Source of the DNA: Massilia sp. CFBP 13721
GTDB taxonomy: Bacteria > Pseudomonadota > Gammaproteobacteria > Burkholderiales > Burkholderiaceae_D
Assembly (NCBI RefSeq): GCF_014842025.1
Contig: NZ_JACYUY010000012.1
Coordinates: 62,001 to 126,000, forward strand
DNA: 64,000 nt
Direction: 5' to 3'
Positions 1 through 7,809 of the stretch are shown in pieces. Numbering within the stretch: position 1 is the stretch's first letter; each line of letters starts with the position of its first letter. The position numbers and the translations under genes are program-made. Below the pieces are notes generated by a model. That model was not told the origin of the DNA and made no database searches. It saw only the letters and a program-made list of their open reading frames with translations.

Positions 1-626
1 ACGATCGCGGTGCAGGCGTCGCCAAAAATGAAATGGCTGTCGCGGTCGCGGAAGTTCAGGTGGCCGCTGGTGATTTCCGGATTCAAGACCAGCACGGCAC
101 GTGCCTGGCCGGTCTGCACCGCGGCCATCGCGGTCTGGATGCCGAAGGTGGCCGACGAGCAGGCCACGTTCATGTCGAATCCAAACCCCTCAATGCCGAG
201 CGCTTCCTGCACTTCGACCGCCATCGCCGGGTAGGCGCGCTGCATGTTGGAGGCGGCGACCAGCACCATGTCGATGTCGGCGGCGACGCGGCCGGCGCGC
301 TCGAGCGCCTCGCGCGCGGCGGCGACGCACATTTCCGCCTGCAGCGACAGTTCGTCGTCGCCGCGTTCGGCGATGCGCGAGGTCATCCGGCTCGGGTCGA
401 GGATGCCTTCCTTTTCCATCACGTAGCGCGACTTGATGCCGGACGCCTTTTCGATAAAGCCGCTGCTCGACGGTTCCAGCGCGGTGACCTCGCCGGCGGC
501 GATGGCGGCGGCATTTTCACGGTTGTGCAGCTCGACGTAGGCATTGAACGCCGTCACCAGCTCGTCGTTCGAGATGGAATACGGAGGCGTAAACAGGCCG
601 GTGCCGCTGATGACGACAGGTTTCAT
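1..626 (-). CDS. Beta-ketoacyl-ACP synthase III-like protein (FabH family), 3' end outside window
   Basis: The first 208 codons are present; the C-terminal half, with the expected His and Asn of the thiolase-fold active site, lies beyond the left edge. The N-terminal thiolase half is clear: the segment [10 protein letters not shown] places the nucleophilic Cys at about residue 156, where FabH-type condensing enzymes have it. FabH enzymes condense an acyl-CoA or acyl starter with malonyl-ACP in the cytoplasm. An insertion at about residues 28-60, rich in Ala and Glu and absent from short E. coli-type FabH, suggests the longer betaproteobacterial FabH-like subfamily rather than the housekeeping enzyme. 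The ATG at 626 is the first good start. The S41 peptidase lies upstream on the same strand, with a 95-base gap. Family is sure; substrate is unknown. Confidence 0.85.
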   Translation of the reverse strand, partial: MKPVVISGTGLFTPPYSISNDELVTAFNAYVELHNRENAAAIAAGEVTALEPSSSGFIEKASGIKSRYVMEKEGILDPSRMTSRIAERGDDELSLQAEMCVAAAREALERAGRVAADIDMVLVAASNMQRAYPAMAVEVQEALGIEGFGFDMNVACSSATFGIQTAMAAVQTGQARAVLVLNPEITSGHLNFRDRDSHFIFGDACTAI

Positions 627-721
627 GGTGGGGACTTTCAAAGGAGATAACGGGTGCTTCCCGTGTGAATGACGGCGATTCTACACAATCGGCCGGAGCC
701 TGGGAATTGTCGGGTAGACCA

Positions 722-2167
722 TCACTGTCCCTGCTTTTGCCGGGGACCTGGCGCATGGTGGCGCGCCAGTGTCGGCGCCGCTGTCCGCTGCGACAGCTGC
801 ATCGGCTCGCCCTTCAGGTGTTTTACGGCCTGCGCCAATTGAAAATCGGTGGCGCTTCCGTAGGCCAGCGGCTTGCGGTCGCGCGCGGCGTCGAGCAAGG
901 CCATCTGCTCTTCGATATCGTCCGGGCGGGTCTTTTCTTCGAGACCGTCGCCCGACAGGTGGTGCTGCAGGTCGGCTTCGCGCAGGCGCAGCGCGTTCAG
1001 GCCATCGTTGTCGCGGTTTTCGTCGACCGCGTAATCGGGCACGATGCCGCGCGCCTGGATCGAGCGCCCGTTGGGCGTGAAATAGCGCGCCGTGGTGAGT
1101 TTGACGGCGGCGTCGTGCCCGATCGGGCGGATCGTCTGCACCGAACCCTTGCCGAAGGTCGGGGTGCCGACGATCGCCGCGCGCTTGTGGTCCTGCAGGG
1201 CACCGGCCACGATTTCCGAGGCCGAGGCCGAACCGGTATTCACCAGCACCACCAGCGGCAGGGTTTTATAGGTGGCGGGTACGCTCGCCAGCGGATCGCG
1301 CCCGCTCCTGAGCATGTAGTGTTCGGGGCGGCCATAAAAACGCTGGCGCGATTCGGCCAGCTGGCCATTGGTGGAAACGATTTCCGCACCGTCGGGCAGA
1401 AACGCCGCGGCGACGCCGATCGCGCCTTGCAGCAGCCCGCCCGGGTCGTTGCGCAGGTCGAGCACCAGGCCTTTCAGGTGCGGTTCCTTCTTCGCCAATT
1501 CGGCCAGTTTGATGGCCATGTCGTCGACGGTCGGTTCCTGGAACTGGGCGATGCGCAGCCAGCCATAACCCGGTTCGACAATGCTGGCCTTGACGCTTTT
1601 CTGCACGATTTCCTGGCGTTCGACGGTGAGTACCAGCGGCTGCGCCGTGTTCAGGCGCGCAATGGTCAGCGTGACGCGGGTGCCGGGCGTGCCGCGCATG
1701 CGCTTGACCGCTTCTTCCAGCCCGAGGCCACGGACGTCGGCGCCGTCGATACGGGTAATCAGGTCGCCGGCCTGGATGCCGGCGCGTTCGGCCGGCGAGT
1801 CTTCCATCGGCGAGACGATTTCGACATAGCCGTCGTCGCTCTCTCCGATCTCGATGCCGAGGCCGACGAACTTGCCTTCGGTCCCCTCGCGCAGCTCGCG
1901 AAAGGCGGCCGGGTCGAGGTAGGCCGAATGCGGATCGAGCGCATCGACCATGCCGGAGATGGCATCGGTCAGCAGTTTGCCGCCTTCGACCGGCTCGACG
2001 TAATCGGAGCGGATCACCTCCACCGCTTTGGCCAGTTGCTGCAGCTGGTCGAGCGGCATGCTCGGCTCGACCGGTTTGTAGGCGAGCGCGGAAAACTGCA
2101 TGGTCACCGCCACGCCGGCGGTGACGCCGGCGACGATCAAAGCGCAATTCTTGAGAGTGGAGCCCAT
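722..2167 (-). CDS. S41 family C-terminal processing peptidase (CtpA/Prc-like)
   Basis: This is a 481-residue periplasmic, membrane-anchored serine protease of the carboxyl-terminal processing family, which trims C-termini or degrades envelope proteins. An uncleaved-looking hydrophobic N-terminus (residues 8-28) precedes the S41 N-terminal helical domain (about 35-95). A PDZ domain follows (about 97-185), then the tail-specific protease core (about 200-365). The core contains LVLDLRNDPGGLL and the catalytic block GSASASEI (residues 312-319) with the general-base Lys at about 340 in FGKGSVQ. The C-terminal 100 residues are a low-conservation extension rich in Gln, Arg and Pro. Length matches bacterial CtpA. 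The ATG at 2167 is the first in-frame start and gives a sensible N-terminal anchor. It may share a transcript with the FabH-like gene downstream. Confidence 0.93.
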   Translation of the reverse strand: MGSTLKNCALIVAGVTAGVAVTMQFSALAYKPVEPSMPLDQLQQLAKAVEVIRSDYVEPVEGGKLLTDAISGMVDALDPHSAYLDPAAFRELREGTEGKFVGLGIEIGESDDGYVEIVSPMEDSPAERAGIQAGDLITRIDGADVRGLGLEEAVKRMRGTPGTRVTLTIARLNTAQPLVLTVERQEIVQKSVKASIVEPGYGWLRIAQFQEPTVDDMAIKLAELAKKEPHLKGLVLDLRNDPGGLLQGAIGVAAAFLPDGAEIVSTNGQLAESRQRFYGRPEHYMLRSGRDPLASVPATYKTLPLVVLVNTGSASASEIVAGALQDHKRAAIVGTPTFGKGSVQTIRPIGHDAAVKLTTARYFTPNGRSIQARGIVPDYAVDENRDNDGLNALRLREADLQHHLSGDGLEEKTRPDDIEEQMALLDAARDRKPLAYGSATDFQLAQAVKHLKGEPMQLSQRTAAPTLARHHAPGPRQKQGQ

Positions 2168-2360
2168 AGCTGTTGGTGGTGAGGCGGTGGTGAGGCAAAG
2201 GTGAACGCCAATGAGGAACGCATGAGATAGCGCGCCCCCAGTATAAACCCGAATCGCGCCCGGGCCGGGGTGCGCCCGCGCAAACGAGCGCCACTTGTAA
2301 AGCGGCTTGCACTTCCGGTAAGTAATTGTAAGAAGCGGGGCGCCAACCCGTTGGCAATCT

Positions 2361-2436
2361 TATAGTCAATCCAGTTTTTCTCTCACCACTCCTCAGTGGT
2401 TTCGCCCATGGCCCCTGTCGTGGGCATTTTTTTTGC
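2361..2436 (+). promoter_or_regulatory. Leader with two hairpins and a U8 tract in front of the 2448 gene (possible attenuator)
   Basis: A TATAGT hexamer at 2361-2366 could be a -10 box, although no good -35 is seen. It is followed by a 6-bp hairpin with a CCTC loop (2385-2400). A second hairpin has arms 2404-2410 and 2419-2425 (one G-T pair) and is followed directly by eight T (2427-2434). The second hairpin plus T tract has the form of an intrinsic terminator, yet it ends only about 12 bases before the start codon at 2448. It is therefore either the terminator of a short upstream RNA or an attenuator of the gene. Confidence 0.5.
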
Positions 2437-2447
2437 CTGGAGTTCGT

Positions 2448-3038
2448 ATGCGATTGACTGCCATCTTCGCCAACACCGTGCGCGTCGCTTCGCTGGCATT
2501 GCTGCTGCACGCCGGCAGCGCTTTGGCCGCGCCCGTGATGGAGCTGCGTGTCGAGGACTTGCTGCCGATGGCGCCGCACCTGCGCAACGCGCTCGCGCTG
2601 AACCCGAACCAGCTGCTGCTGTGGCAACAGAGCGAGGCGCGCACCCGCACCCTGTTGCGCGAGCGCCAGGCGCGCCGCGAGCGCTTGCAGAAGGGCGCGA
2701 CCCAGCTGGCCGCGCGCGAGGATGCCGAATTGCGCGAGCTTGGCCTGGCCGCCGAGACCGAAGCGGCCGCCAGCGCACAGGAAGAGGCGCAGCTGCGCAG
2801 CCTGTGGCTGACGATGAACGACGCCCTCGACGACAACCAGCGCCGCACCGTGCTGCGCTTCCTGGCCGACCAGCTCGAACGCGTGCGTGACGGCGCGCCG
2901 CCGGCGCATGCAGAAGGCAAAGCGAGTAGTGGCGCAGGGCGCGAAGGCGGGCACGGCGCTCCGGGCGGCGGGCGCGGGCGTCCTGGCAACGGCGGCGCCG
3001 GTGCTGGGGCAAGTGCCGGCGGCGGCATCGGTTTCTAG
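2448..3038 (+). CDS. Small periplasmic helical protein of unknown function (Spy/CpxP-like layout)
   Basis: The product is 196 residues. It has a signal peptide (about 1-27, ending ALA-AP), then a helical, strongly charged region rich in Arg, Gln, Glu and Leu (about 35-155), and a Gly-rich low-complexity tail from about 158. The helical region repeatedly spaces hydrophobics and carries LALNPNQLLLWQQ. That resembles the LTxxQ-type periplasmic chaperone or metal-sensor proteins (Spy, CpxP), but I see no exact LTxxQ motif, so the family link is only an analogy. The start at 2448 was chosen because the signal peptide begins there and a TGGAG ribosome site lies about 5 bases upstream. Expression may be controlled by the hairpin/U-tract immediately before it. 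Confidence 0.7.
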   Translation: MRLTAIFANTVRVASLALLLHAGSALAAPVMELRVEDLLPMAPHLRNALALNPNQLLLWQQSEARTRTLLRERQARRERLQKGATQLAAREDAELRELGLAAETEAAASAQEEAQLRSLWLTMNDALDDNQRRTVLRFLADQLERVRDGAPPAHAEGKASSGAGREGGHGAPGGGRGRPGNGGAGAGASAGGGIGF

Positions 3039-3350
3039 CCTGATCGCGTATCCGGCGCCGTGCCGGCGCCACACCCGATTTGCCATAAGGCCCGTCAATA
3101 CGGGCGCCGTACCCCCGCCCCAGTTGCCGCGGTGTCAGCATTTTTGCCACATCCCCTCTCGACGGATGGGTCCGGATCGGGCATTCTTGCGGGATGACCC
3201 ATGCCGCGGTGGCAAGGTTGCGTCGTGTAAGGACAGTTGTTTGCCGCGGCCGAGGTCAACGTCACCATCCTGTTGGTGCACACGGGCTCGGCTGTTTTGC
3301 CCGGTGCGCGCCGACATCGGCAAAACATTATCGGCATACGAGGATTTCCC
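3039..3350 (+). other. Intergenic region before the first M13 peptidase gene
   Basis: This is 312 bases without a credible gene. It contains a GGCGCC-rich dyad at about 3048-3066 and a 6-bp hairpin with a CAAT loop at about 3092-3107. A perfect 9-bp inverted repeat has arms 3293-3301 and 3319-3327 and ends just before the ribosome site. I see no convincing sigma-70 promoter. Confidence 0.5.
3293..3327 (+). repeat. Perfect 9-bp inverted repeat upstream of M13 peptidase gene
   Basis: TGTTTTGCC at 3293-3301 is the exact reverse complement of GGCAAAACA at 3319-3327, with 17 bases between. It ends 12 bases before the GAGG ribosome site of the next gene. It could be an operator or an mRNA leader hairpin. 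Confidence 0.6.
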
Positions 3351-5435
3351 TTGAAACGTACCCTTCTGAGCACCCTGACCCTGTCCGTGCTGGCCACCTT
3401 CGCCCATGCGGGCGAACCTCCCAAGTCCAATGCCGCGCCGGCCGCCGCAGTCGCCGCCGCAAGCGCGACGTCGGCGCCGATCTCGGGCATCGACACCCAG
3501 TTCATCGACACCTCGGTGCGCCCGCAGGACGACTTCTTCACTTACCTGAACGGCAAGTGGCTGAAGTCGACCGAGATCCCGGCCGACAAGGCCAGCTGGG
3601 GCACGTTCATGCAGCTGCGCGACGACAGCCAGGCGCACCTGCGCGAAATCGTCGAAGCGGCGCAGCAGGACAAGAACAAAAAGGCCGGCACCGACGTCCA
3701 GAAGATCGGCGACCTGTACACCAGCTTCATGGATGAAGCGAAGCTCGAGACCCTGGGCGTGAAACCGCTGGCCGGCGAACTGCAGCGCATCCGCACCCTG
3801 AAGGACAAGAAGGGCGTGCCGCAGCTGGTGGCGCACCTGTCGAAGATCGGCGTCGCCACGCCCTACGGCATCCGCGTCGGCCAGGATGCGCGCGCTTCCA
3901 CCAGGTACGCGACCTACATCGGCCAGGGCGGCCTCGGCATGCCGGACCGCGACTACTACCTGAAACTCGACGACAAGCGCATGCTCGACGCGCGTACCAA
4001 GTACGAAGCGCACGTGGCGCAAATCCTGACCCTCGCCGGCGAAAAGAATGCCGCCGCGCAGGCCAAGGCCATCGTCGACTTCGAGACCGAACTGGCCAAG
4101 GTACAGTGGACCAAGGTCGAGAACCGCGACCCCGTCAAACGCTACAACAAGATGAGCGTGCGCGAACTGGCGGCGCTGACCCCGGGCTACGACTGGAACG
4201 CGGCCCTGGGCGCCGCCGGCGTCGGCAACAAGCTCGATTACGTGATCGTGGCCCAGCCAAGCTATCTGACCGGTTTTAACGAGGTGCTGGCCAAGACCGA
4301 GCTGTCCACCCTGAAGTCCTACTTCGAATGGCAGCTGCTGCGCGAATACGCGCCTTACCTGTCGAAAGCCTTCGTCGACGCCAACTTCGCCTTCTACGGC
4401 ACCGCGCTGACCGGCGTCACCGAAAACCGTCCGCGCTGGAAGATCGGCGTCTCGGTCGTCGAAGGCGCGCTGGGCGAAGCCGCCGGCCGCCAGTACGTGG
4501 CGAAATACTTCCCGGCCGAGCGCAAGGCGCGCATGCAGGAACTGGTCAACAACGTCACCGCCGCCTACGCGCAAAGCATCGACACCCTCGACTGGATGAC
4601 GCCGGCGACCAAGAAGGAAGCGCAAGCCAAGCTGGCGAAGTTCGTGCCGAAAGTCGGCTATCCGAACACCTGGCGCGATTATTCGAAGCTGACGATCCGC
4701 AGCGACGACCTGGTCGGCAACGTCAAGCGCGCGGCCGAATTCGGCTACAACCGCAACATCACGAAACTGGGTAAACCGATCGACCGCGAAGAGTGGGGCA
4801 TGACGCCGCAGACGGTGAATGCGTACTACAGCAGCTCGATGAACGAAATCGTGTTCCCGGCCGCGATCCTGCAGCCGCCGTTCTTCGATATGCGCGCCGA
4901 CGATGCGGTCAACTATGGCGCCATCGGCGCCGTGATCGGCCACGAAATCGGCCACGGCTTCGACGACAAGGGCAGCCAGTCCGACGGCGAAGGCAACCTG
5001 CGCGACTGGTGGACCAAGGAAGACCGCGCCGCCTTCCAGGCACGCGCCGACATGCTGGTGAAACAGTACAACGGCTACAGCCCGATCCCGGGCTATAACG
5101 TCAACGGCGAACTGACGCTGGGCGAAAACATCGGCGACAACTCGGGTCTGGCGATTGCCTACAAGGCTTATAAAATCTCCCTGAAAGGCCAGCCGGCCCC
5201 GGTGATCGACGGCCTCACCGGCGACCAGCGCTTCTTCATGGGCTTCGGCCAGGTATGGCGTTCGAAAATGCGCGAGGCGCAGCAGATCGTGCAAGTGAAA
5301 ACCGATCCGCACTCGCCAGGCCAGTTCCGCGCCAACGGCACCGTGATGAACCACCCGGCCTTCTATGAAGCGTTCGGCGTGAAGGAAGGCGACAAAATGT
5401 ACCTGGCGCCGAAAGATCGCGTCACGATCTGGTAA
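3351..5435 (+). CDS. M13 family zinc metallopeptidase (neprilysin/PepO-like), copy 1
   Basis: This is a 694-residue secreted or periplasmic endopeptidase of the neprilysin/endothelin-converting-enzyme family. A Sec signal peptide (about 1-20, AHA-GE) is followed by an Ala-rich spacer. The M13 N-terminal domain starts at VRPQDDFFTYLNGKWL, the usual hallmark. The C-terminal catalytic domain has the zinc motif HEIGH at residues 531-535. The downstream Glu lies in GENIGDNSG, and the substrate-binding NAYY/NEIVFPAAILQPPFF block comes just before. Length is typical. I chose the TTG at 3351 because GAGG lies 7 bases upstream and the signal peptide begins there; a start further upstream would add a non-signal extension. 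It is followed by a close paralog in tandem. Confidence 0.95.
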   Translation: MKRTLLSTLTLSVLATFAHAGEPPKSNAAPAAAVAAASATSAPISGIDTQFIDTSVRPQDDFFTYLNGKWLKSTEIPADKASWGTFMQLRDDSQAHLREIVEAAQQDKNKKAGTDVQKIGDLYTSFMDEAKLETLGVKPLAGELQRIRTLKDKKGVPQLVAHLSKIGVATPYGIRVGQDARASTRYATYIGQGGLGMPDRDYYLKLDDKRMLDARTKYEAHVAQILTLAGEKNAAAQAKAIVDFETELAKVQWTKVENRDPVKRYNKMSVRELAALTPGYDWNAALGAAGVGNKLDYVIVAQPSYLTGFNEVLAKTELSTLKSYFEWQLLREYAPYLSKAFVDANFAFYGTALTGVTENRPRWKIGVSVVEGALGEAAGRQYVAKYFPAERKARMQELVNNVTAAYAQSIDTLDWMTPATKKEAQAKLAKFVPKVGYPNTWRDYSKLTIRSDDLVGNVKRAAEFGYNRNITKLGKPIDREEWGMTPQTVNAYYSSSMNEIVFPAAILQPPFFDMRADDAVNYGAIGAVIGHEIGHGFDDKGSQSDGEGNLRDWWTKEDRAAFQARADMLVKQYNGYSPIPGYNVNGELTLGENIGDNSGLAIAYKAYKISLKGQPAPVIDGLTGDQRFFMGFGQVWRSKMREAQQIVQVKTDPHSPGQFRANGTVMNHPAFYEAFGVKEGDKMYLAPKDRVTIW

Positions 5436-5444
5436 AGTCGTCGA

Positions 5445-5542
5445 TCGGCCGGATCTGCGCAGCCGTCATGCCGCTGTCGGCATGACATGCATATGTCCGG
5501 CCGAGGCGTGAAACAAGGGCCTGGCGCCACGAGCGCCGGGCC
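5445..5542 (+). repeat. Two strong hairpins between the tandem M13 peptidase genes
   Basis: The first is nested. The outer 9-bp arms at 5445-5453 and 5496-5504 enclose an inner perfect 9-bp stem (5465-5473 with 5478-5486) closed by a CTGT loop. The second has 10-bp arms at 5518-5527 and 5533-5542 with one G-T pair and a 5-base loop. Neither is followed by a proper T run, so they look like processing or stability elements rather than terminators. Confidence 0.65.
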
Positions 5543-5585
5543 GCGCCGTTTTGGTCACCATCCATCAAACAACAAAGAGAGACCC

Positions 5586-7655
5586 ATGAAACAATATCTG
5601 CTGAGCGCATTGACGCTGGCGCTGGTTGCCAGCGTCGCCAATGCCGAAACTGGCGCTGCCGGCGCTGCCGCCACCGCCAAGAGCGCCAAGGCGCCGGTCC
5701 TGTCTTCCGGTATCGCTACCGAATACATCGAACCGAGCGTGCGTCCGCAAGACGATTTCTTTGAATACCTGAACGGCAAGTGGCTGAAAACGACCGAGAT
5801 CCCGGCCGACAAGGCGAGCTGGGGTTCGTTCATGCAGCTGCGCGACAATACCCTGCCGCGCCTGCGCGGCATCATCGAAAAGTCCGCCGCCAGCAACCCG
5901 GCCGCGGCCACCGACGCCCAGCGCATCGGCGACTTCTACGCCAGCTTCATGGACGAAGCACGCCTGGAACAGCTGGGCGCGACGCCGCTGAAGGGCGAGC
6001 TCGACAAGATCGCCGCAATCAAGGACAAGTCGGAACTGCCGGCCATGCTGGCGCGCCTCGGTAAAATCGGCGTCGGCGTGCCGTTCGACTTTGCCATCCA
6101 CCAGGACAACAAGGATTCGACCAAGTACGTGGCCGACATCATGCAGGGTGGCCTGGGCATGCCCGACCGCGACTACTACCTGAAGGCGGACGACAAGAAG
6201 CTGGCCGAAACGCGCGCCAAGTACCAGCAGCACGCCGAAAAGATGCTGGCGCTGGCCGGCGACAGGAACGCCGCTGCGAATGCGAAGGCCATCGTCGACT
6301 TCGAGACCGAGATCGCCAAGGTGCAGTGGACCAAGGTCGAACTGCGCGATCCGGTCAAGGCCTACAACAAGGTCAACGTCGCCGACATGGGCAAGGTCGC
6401 CCCGGGCTACGACTGGAACAGCTGGTTCGATGCCGCCGGCCTGTCGGGCAAGGCGAGCTATGTGATCGTCAGCCAGCCAACCTACCTGAAAGCCTTCGTC
6501 GACGTCTCCAACAAGACCTCGCTCGATACCTGGAAAGCCTACCTGTCGCTGCACCTGATCGAATCCTACGCCAACTTCCTGTCGAAGAATTTCGTCGACG
6601 AGCGTTTCGATTTCTACGGCAAGACCCTGTCGGGCGTGACGCAGATGGAACCGCGCTGGAAGCGCGGCGTGGGCGCGGTCGAACGTGCGCAGGGCGAAGC
6701 GGTCGGTAAACTGTACGTGGCCGAGTACTTCCCGGCCGAGCACAAGGCGCGCATGGAAAAGCTGGTGCAGAACCTGCTGGCGGCCTATAAACAGAGCATC
6801 GACAAGCTCGACTGGATGAGCCCGGCGACCAAGAAGGAAGCGCAAGCCAAGCTGGCGAAGTTTACCCCGAAGATCGCCTACCCGAACAAGTGGAAGGATT
6901 ATTCGGCCCTCGTCGTCAAGCGCGACGACCTGGTCGGCAACGTGATGCGTTCGCGCGTGGTCGAAGCCGACCGCGAACTGAATAAACTGGGTAAACCGAT
7001 CGATCGCGAAGAGTGGGGCATGACGCCGCAGACGATCAACGCCTACTACAACCCGGAGATGAACGAAATCGTGTTCCCGGCCGCGATCCTGCAGCCGCCG
7101 TTCTTCGACGCGAATGCGGACGACGCCGTCAACTACGGCGGCATCGGCGCCGTGATCGGCCACGAGATCAGCCACGGCTTCGACGACCAGGGCGCCCAGT
7201 ACGACGGCGACGGCAACCTGCGCGACTGGTGGAGCCCGTCGGACCACAAGAACTTCAAGGCCAAGGCGGCGATGCTGGTCAAGCAGTACAACGGCTACAG
7301 CCCGCTGCCTGGCTATAACGTCAACGGCGAACTGACCCTGGGCGAAAACATCGCCGACAACTCGGGTCTCGCCATCGCGGCGAAAGCCTATAAAATTTCG
7401 CTGAAGGGGAAAAAGGCGCCGGTGATCGATGGCCTGAGCGGCGAGCAGCGCCTGTACATGGGCTGGGCGCAAGTCTGGCGCGAAAAGATGCGCGAGCCGG
7501 CCCGCATCGCCCAGGTGAAAACCGACCCGCACTCGCCGGGCCAGTTCCGCGCCAACGGCACCCTGATGAACCAGCCGGGTTTTTATGAAACCTTCAAGGT
7601 CAAGCAGGGCGACAAGATGTACCTGGCACCGCAAGAGCGTGTGATCATCTGGTAA
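5586..7655 (+). CDS. M13 family zinc metallopeptidase, copy 2
   Basis: This 689-residue paralog follows the first M13 gene on the same strand. It has a signal peptide (about 1-20, ANA-ET), an Ala/Lys-rich spacer and the M13 N-terminal domain from VRPQDDFFEYLNGKWL. The zinc motif HEISH is at residues 526-530, and GENIADNSG carries the third zinc ligand. The two proteins are very similar, with long stretches of near-identical DNA around the catalytic domain (for example the GMTPQT...NEIVFPAAILQPPFF region). This points to tandem duplication, possibly kept similar by gene conversion. The ATG at 5586 was chosen for the signal peptide and an AAAGAGAG ribosome site just upstream; the in-frame open stretch before it contains the intergenic hairpins. 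A good terminator follows. Confidence 0.95.
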   Translation: MKQYLLSALTLALVASVANAETGAAGAAATAKSAKAPVLSSGIATEYIEPSVRPQDDFFEYLNGKWLKTTEIPADKASWGSFMQLRDNTLPRLRGIIEKSAASNPAAATDAQRIGDFYASFMDEARLEQLGATPLKGELDKIAAIKDKSELPAMLARLGKIGVGVPFDFAIHQDNKDSTKYVADIMQGGLGMPDRDYYLKADDKKLAETRAKYQQHAEKMLALAGDRNAAANAKAIVDFETEIAKVQWTKVELRDPVKAYNKVNVADMGKVAPGYDWNSWFDAAGLSGKASYVIVSQPTYLKAFVDVSNKTSLDTWKAYLSLHLIESYANFLSKNFVDERFDFYGKTLSGVTQMEPRWKRGVGAVERAQGEAVGKLYVAEYFPAEHKARMEKLVQNLLAAYKQSIDKLDWMSPATKKEAQAKLAKFTPKIAYPNKWKDYSALVVKRDDLVGNVMRSRVVEADRELNKLGKPIDREEWGMTPQTINAYYNPEMNEIVFPAAILQPPFFDANADDAVNYGGIGAVIGHEISHGFDDQGAQYDGDGNLRDWWSPSDHKNFKAKAAMLVKQYNGYSPLPGYNVNGELTLGENIADNSGLAIAAKAYKISLKGKKAPVIDGLSGEQRLYMGWAQVWREKMREPARIAQVKTDPHSPGQFRANGTLMNQPGFYETFKVKQGDKMYLAPQERVIIW

Positions 7656-7691
7656 GCGCAGCCTTCCGGCTTTGCTGATCACAGCGGCCAA

Positions 7692-7726
7692 AACACCGCC
7701 CGGCTTTGCCTGGCGGTGTTTTTTTT
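7692..7726 (+). terminator. Intrinsic terminator of the M13 peptidase pair
   Basis: A 9-bp perfect stem (7692-7700 with 7712-7720) with an 11-base loop runs straight into a T8 tract (7719-7726). Confidence 0.9.
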
Positions 7727-7755
7727 CGTTCATGTTATGTTACGCGCTGCGGCAA

Positions 7756-7790
7756 TAAAAAAGCCCCAACAGCCTGGCGGCGGTTGGGGC
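7756..7790 (-). terminator. Intrinsic terminator of the minus-strand lipoprotein gene
   Basis: GCCCCAAC at 7763-7770 pairs with GTTGGGGC at 7783-7790. The A run at 7757-7762 reads as a U tract on the minus strand. It lies 20-50 bases past the lipoprotein stop codon. Confidence 0.85.
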
Positions 7791-7809
7791 CTGGTGCTAC
7801 ACCGGTCGC

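Noticed and set aside
3135-7733. Two long open frames antisense to the M13 peptidases
   Set aside because: The sense strand encodes full metallopeptidases with signal peptides; the antisense products show no domain or start signal.
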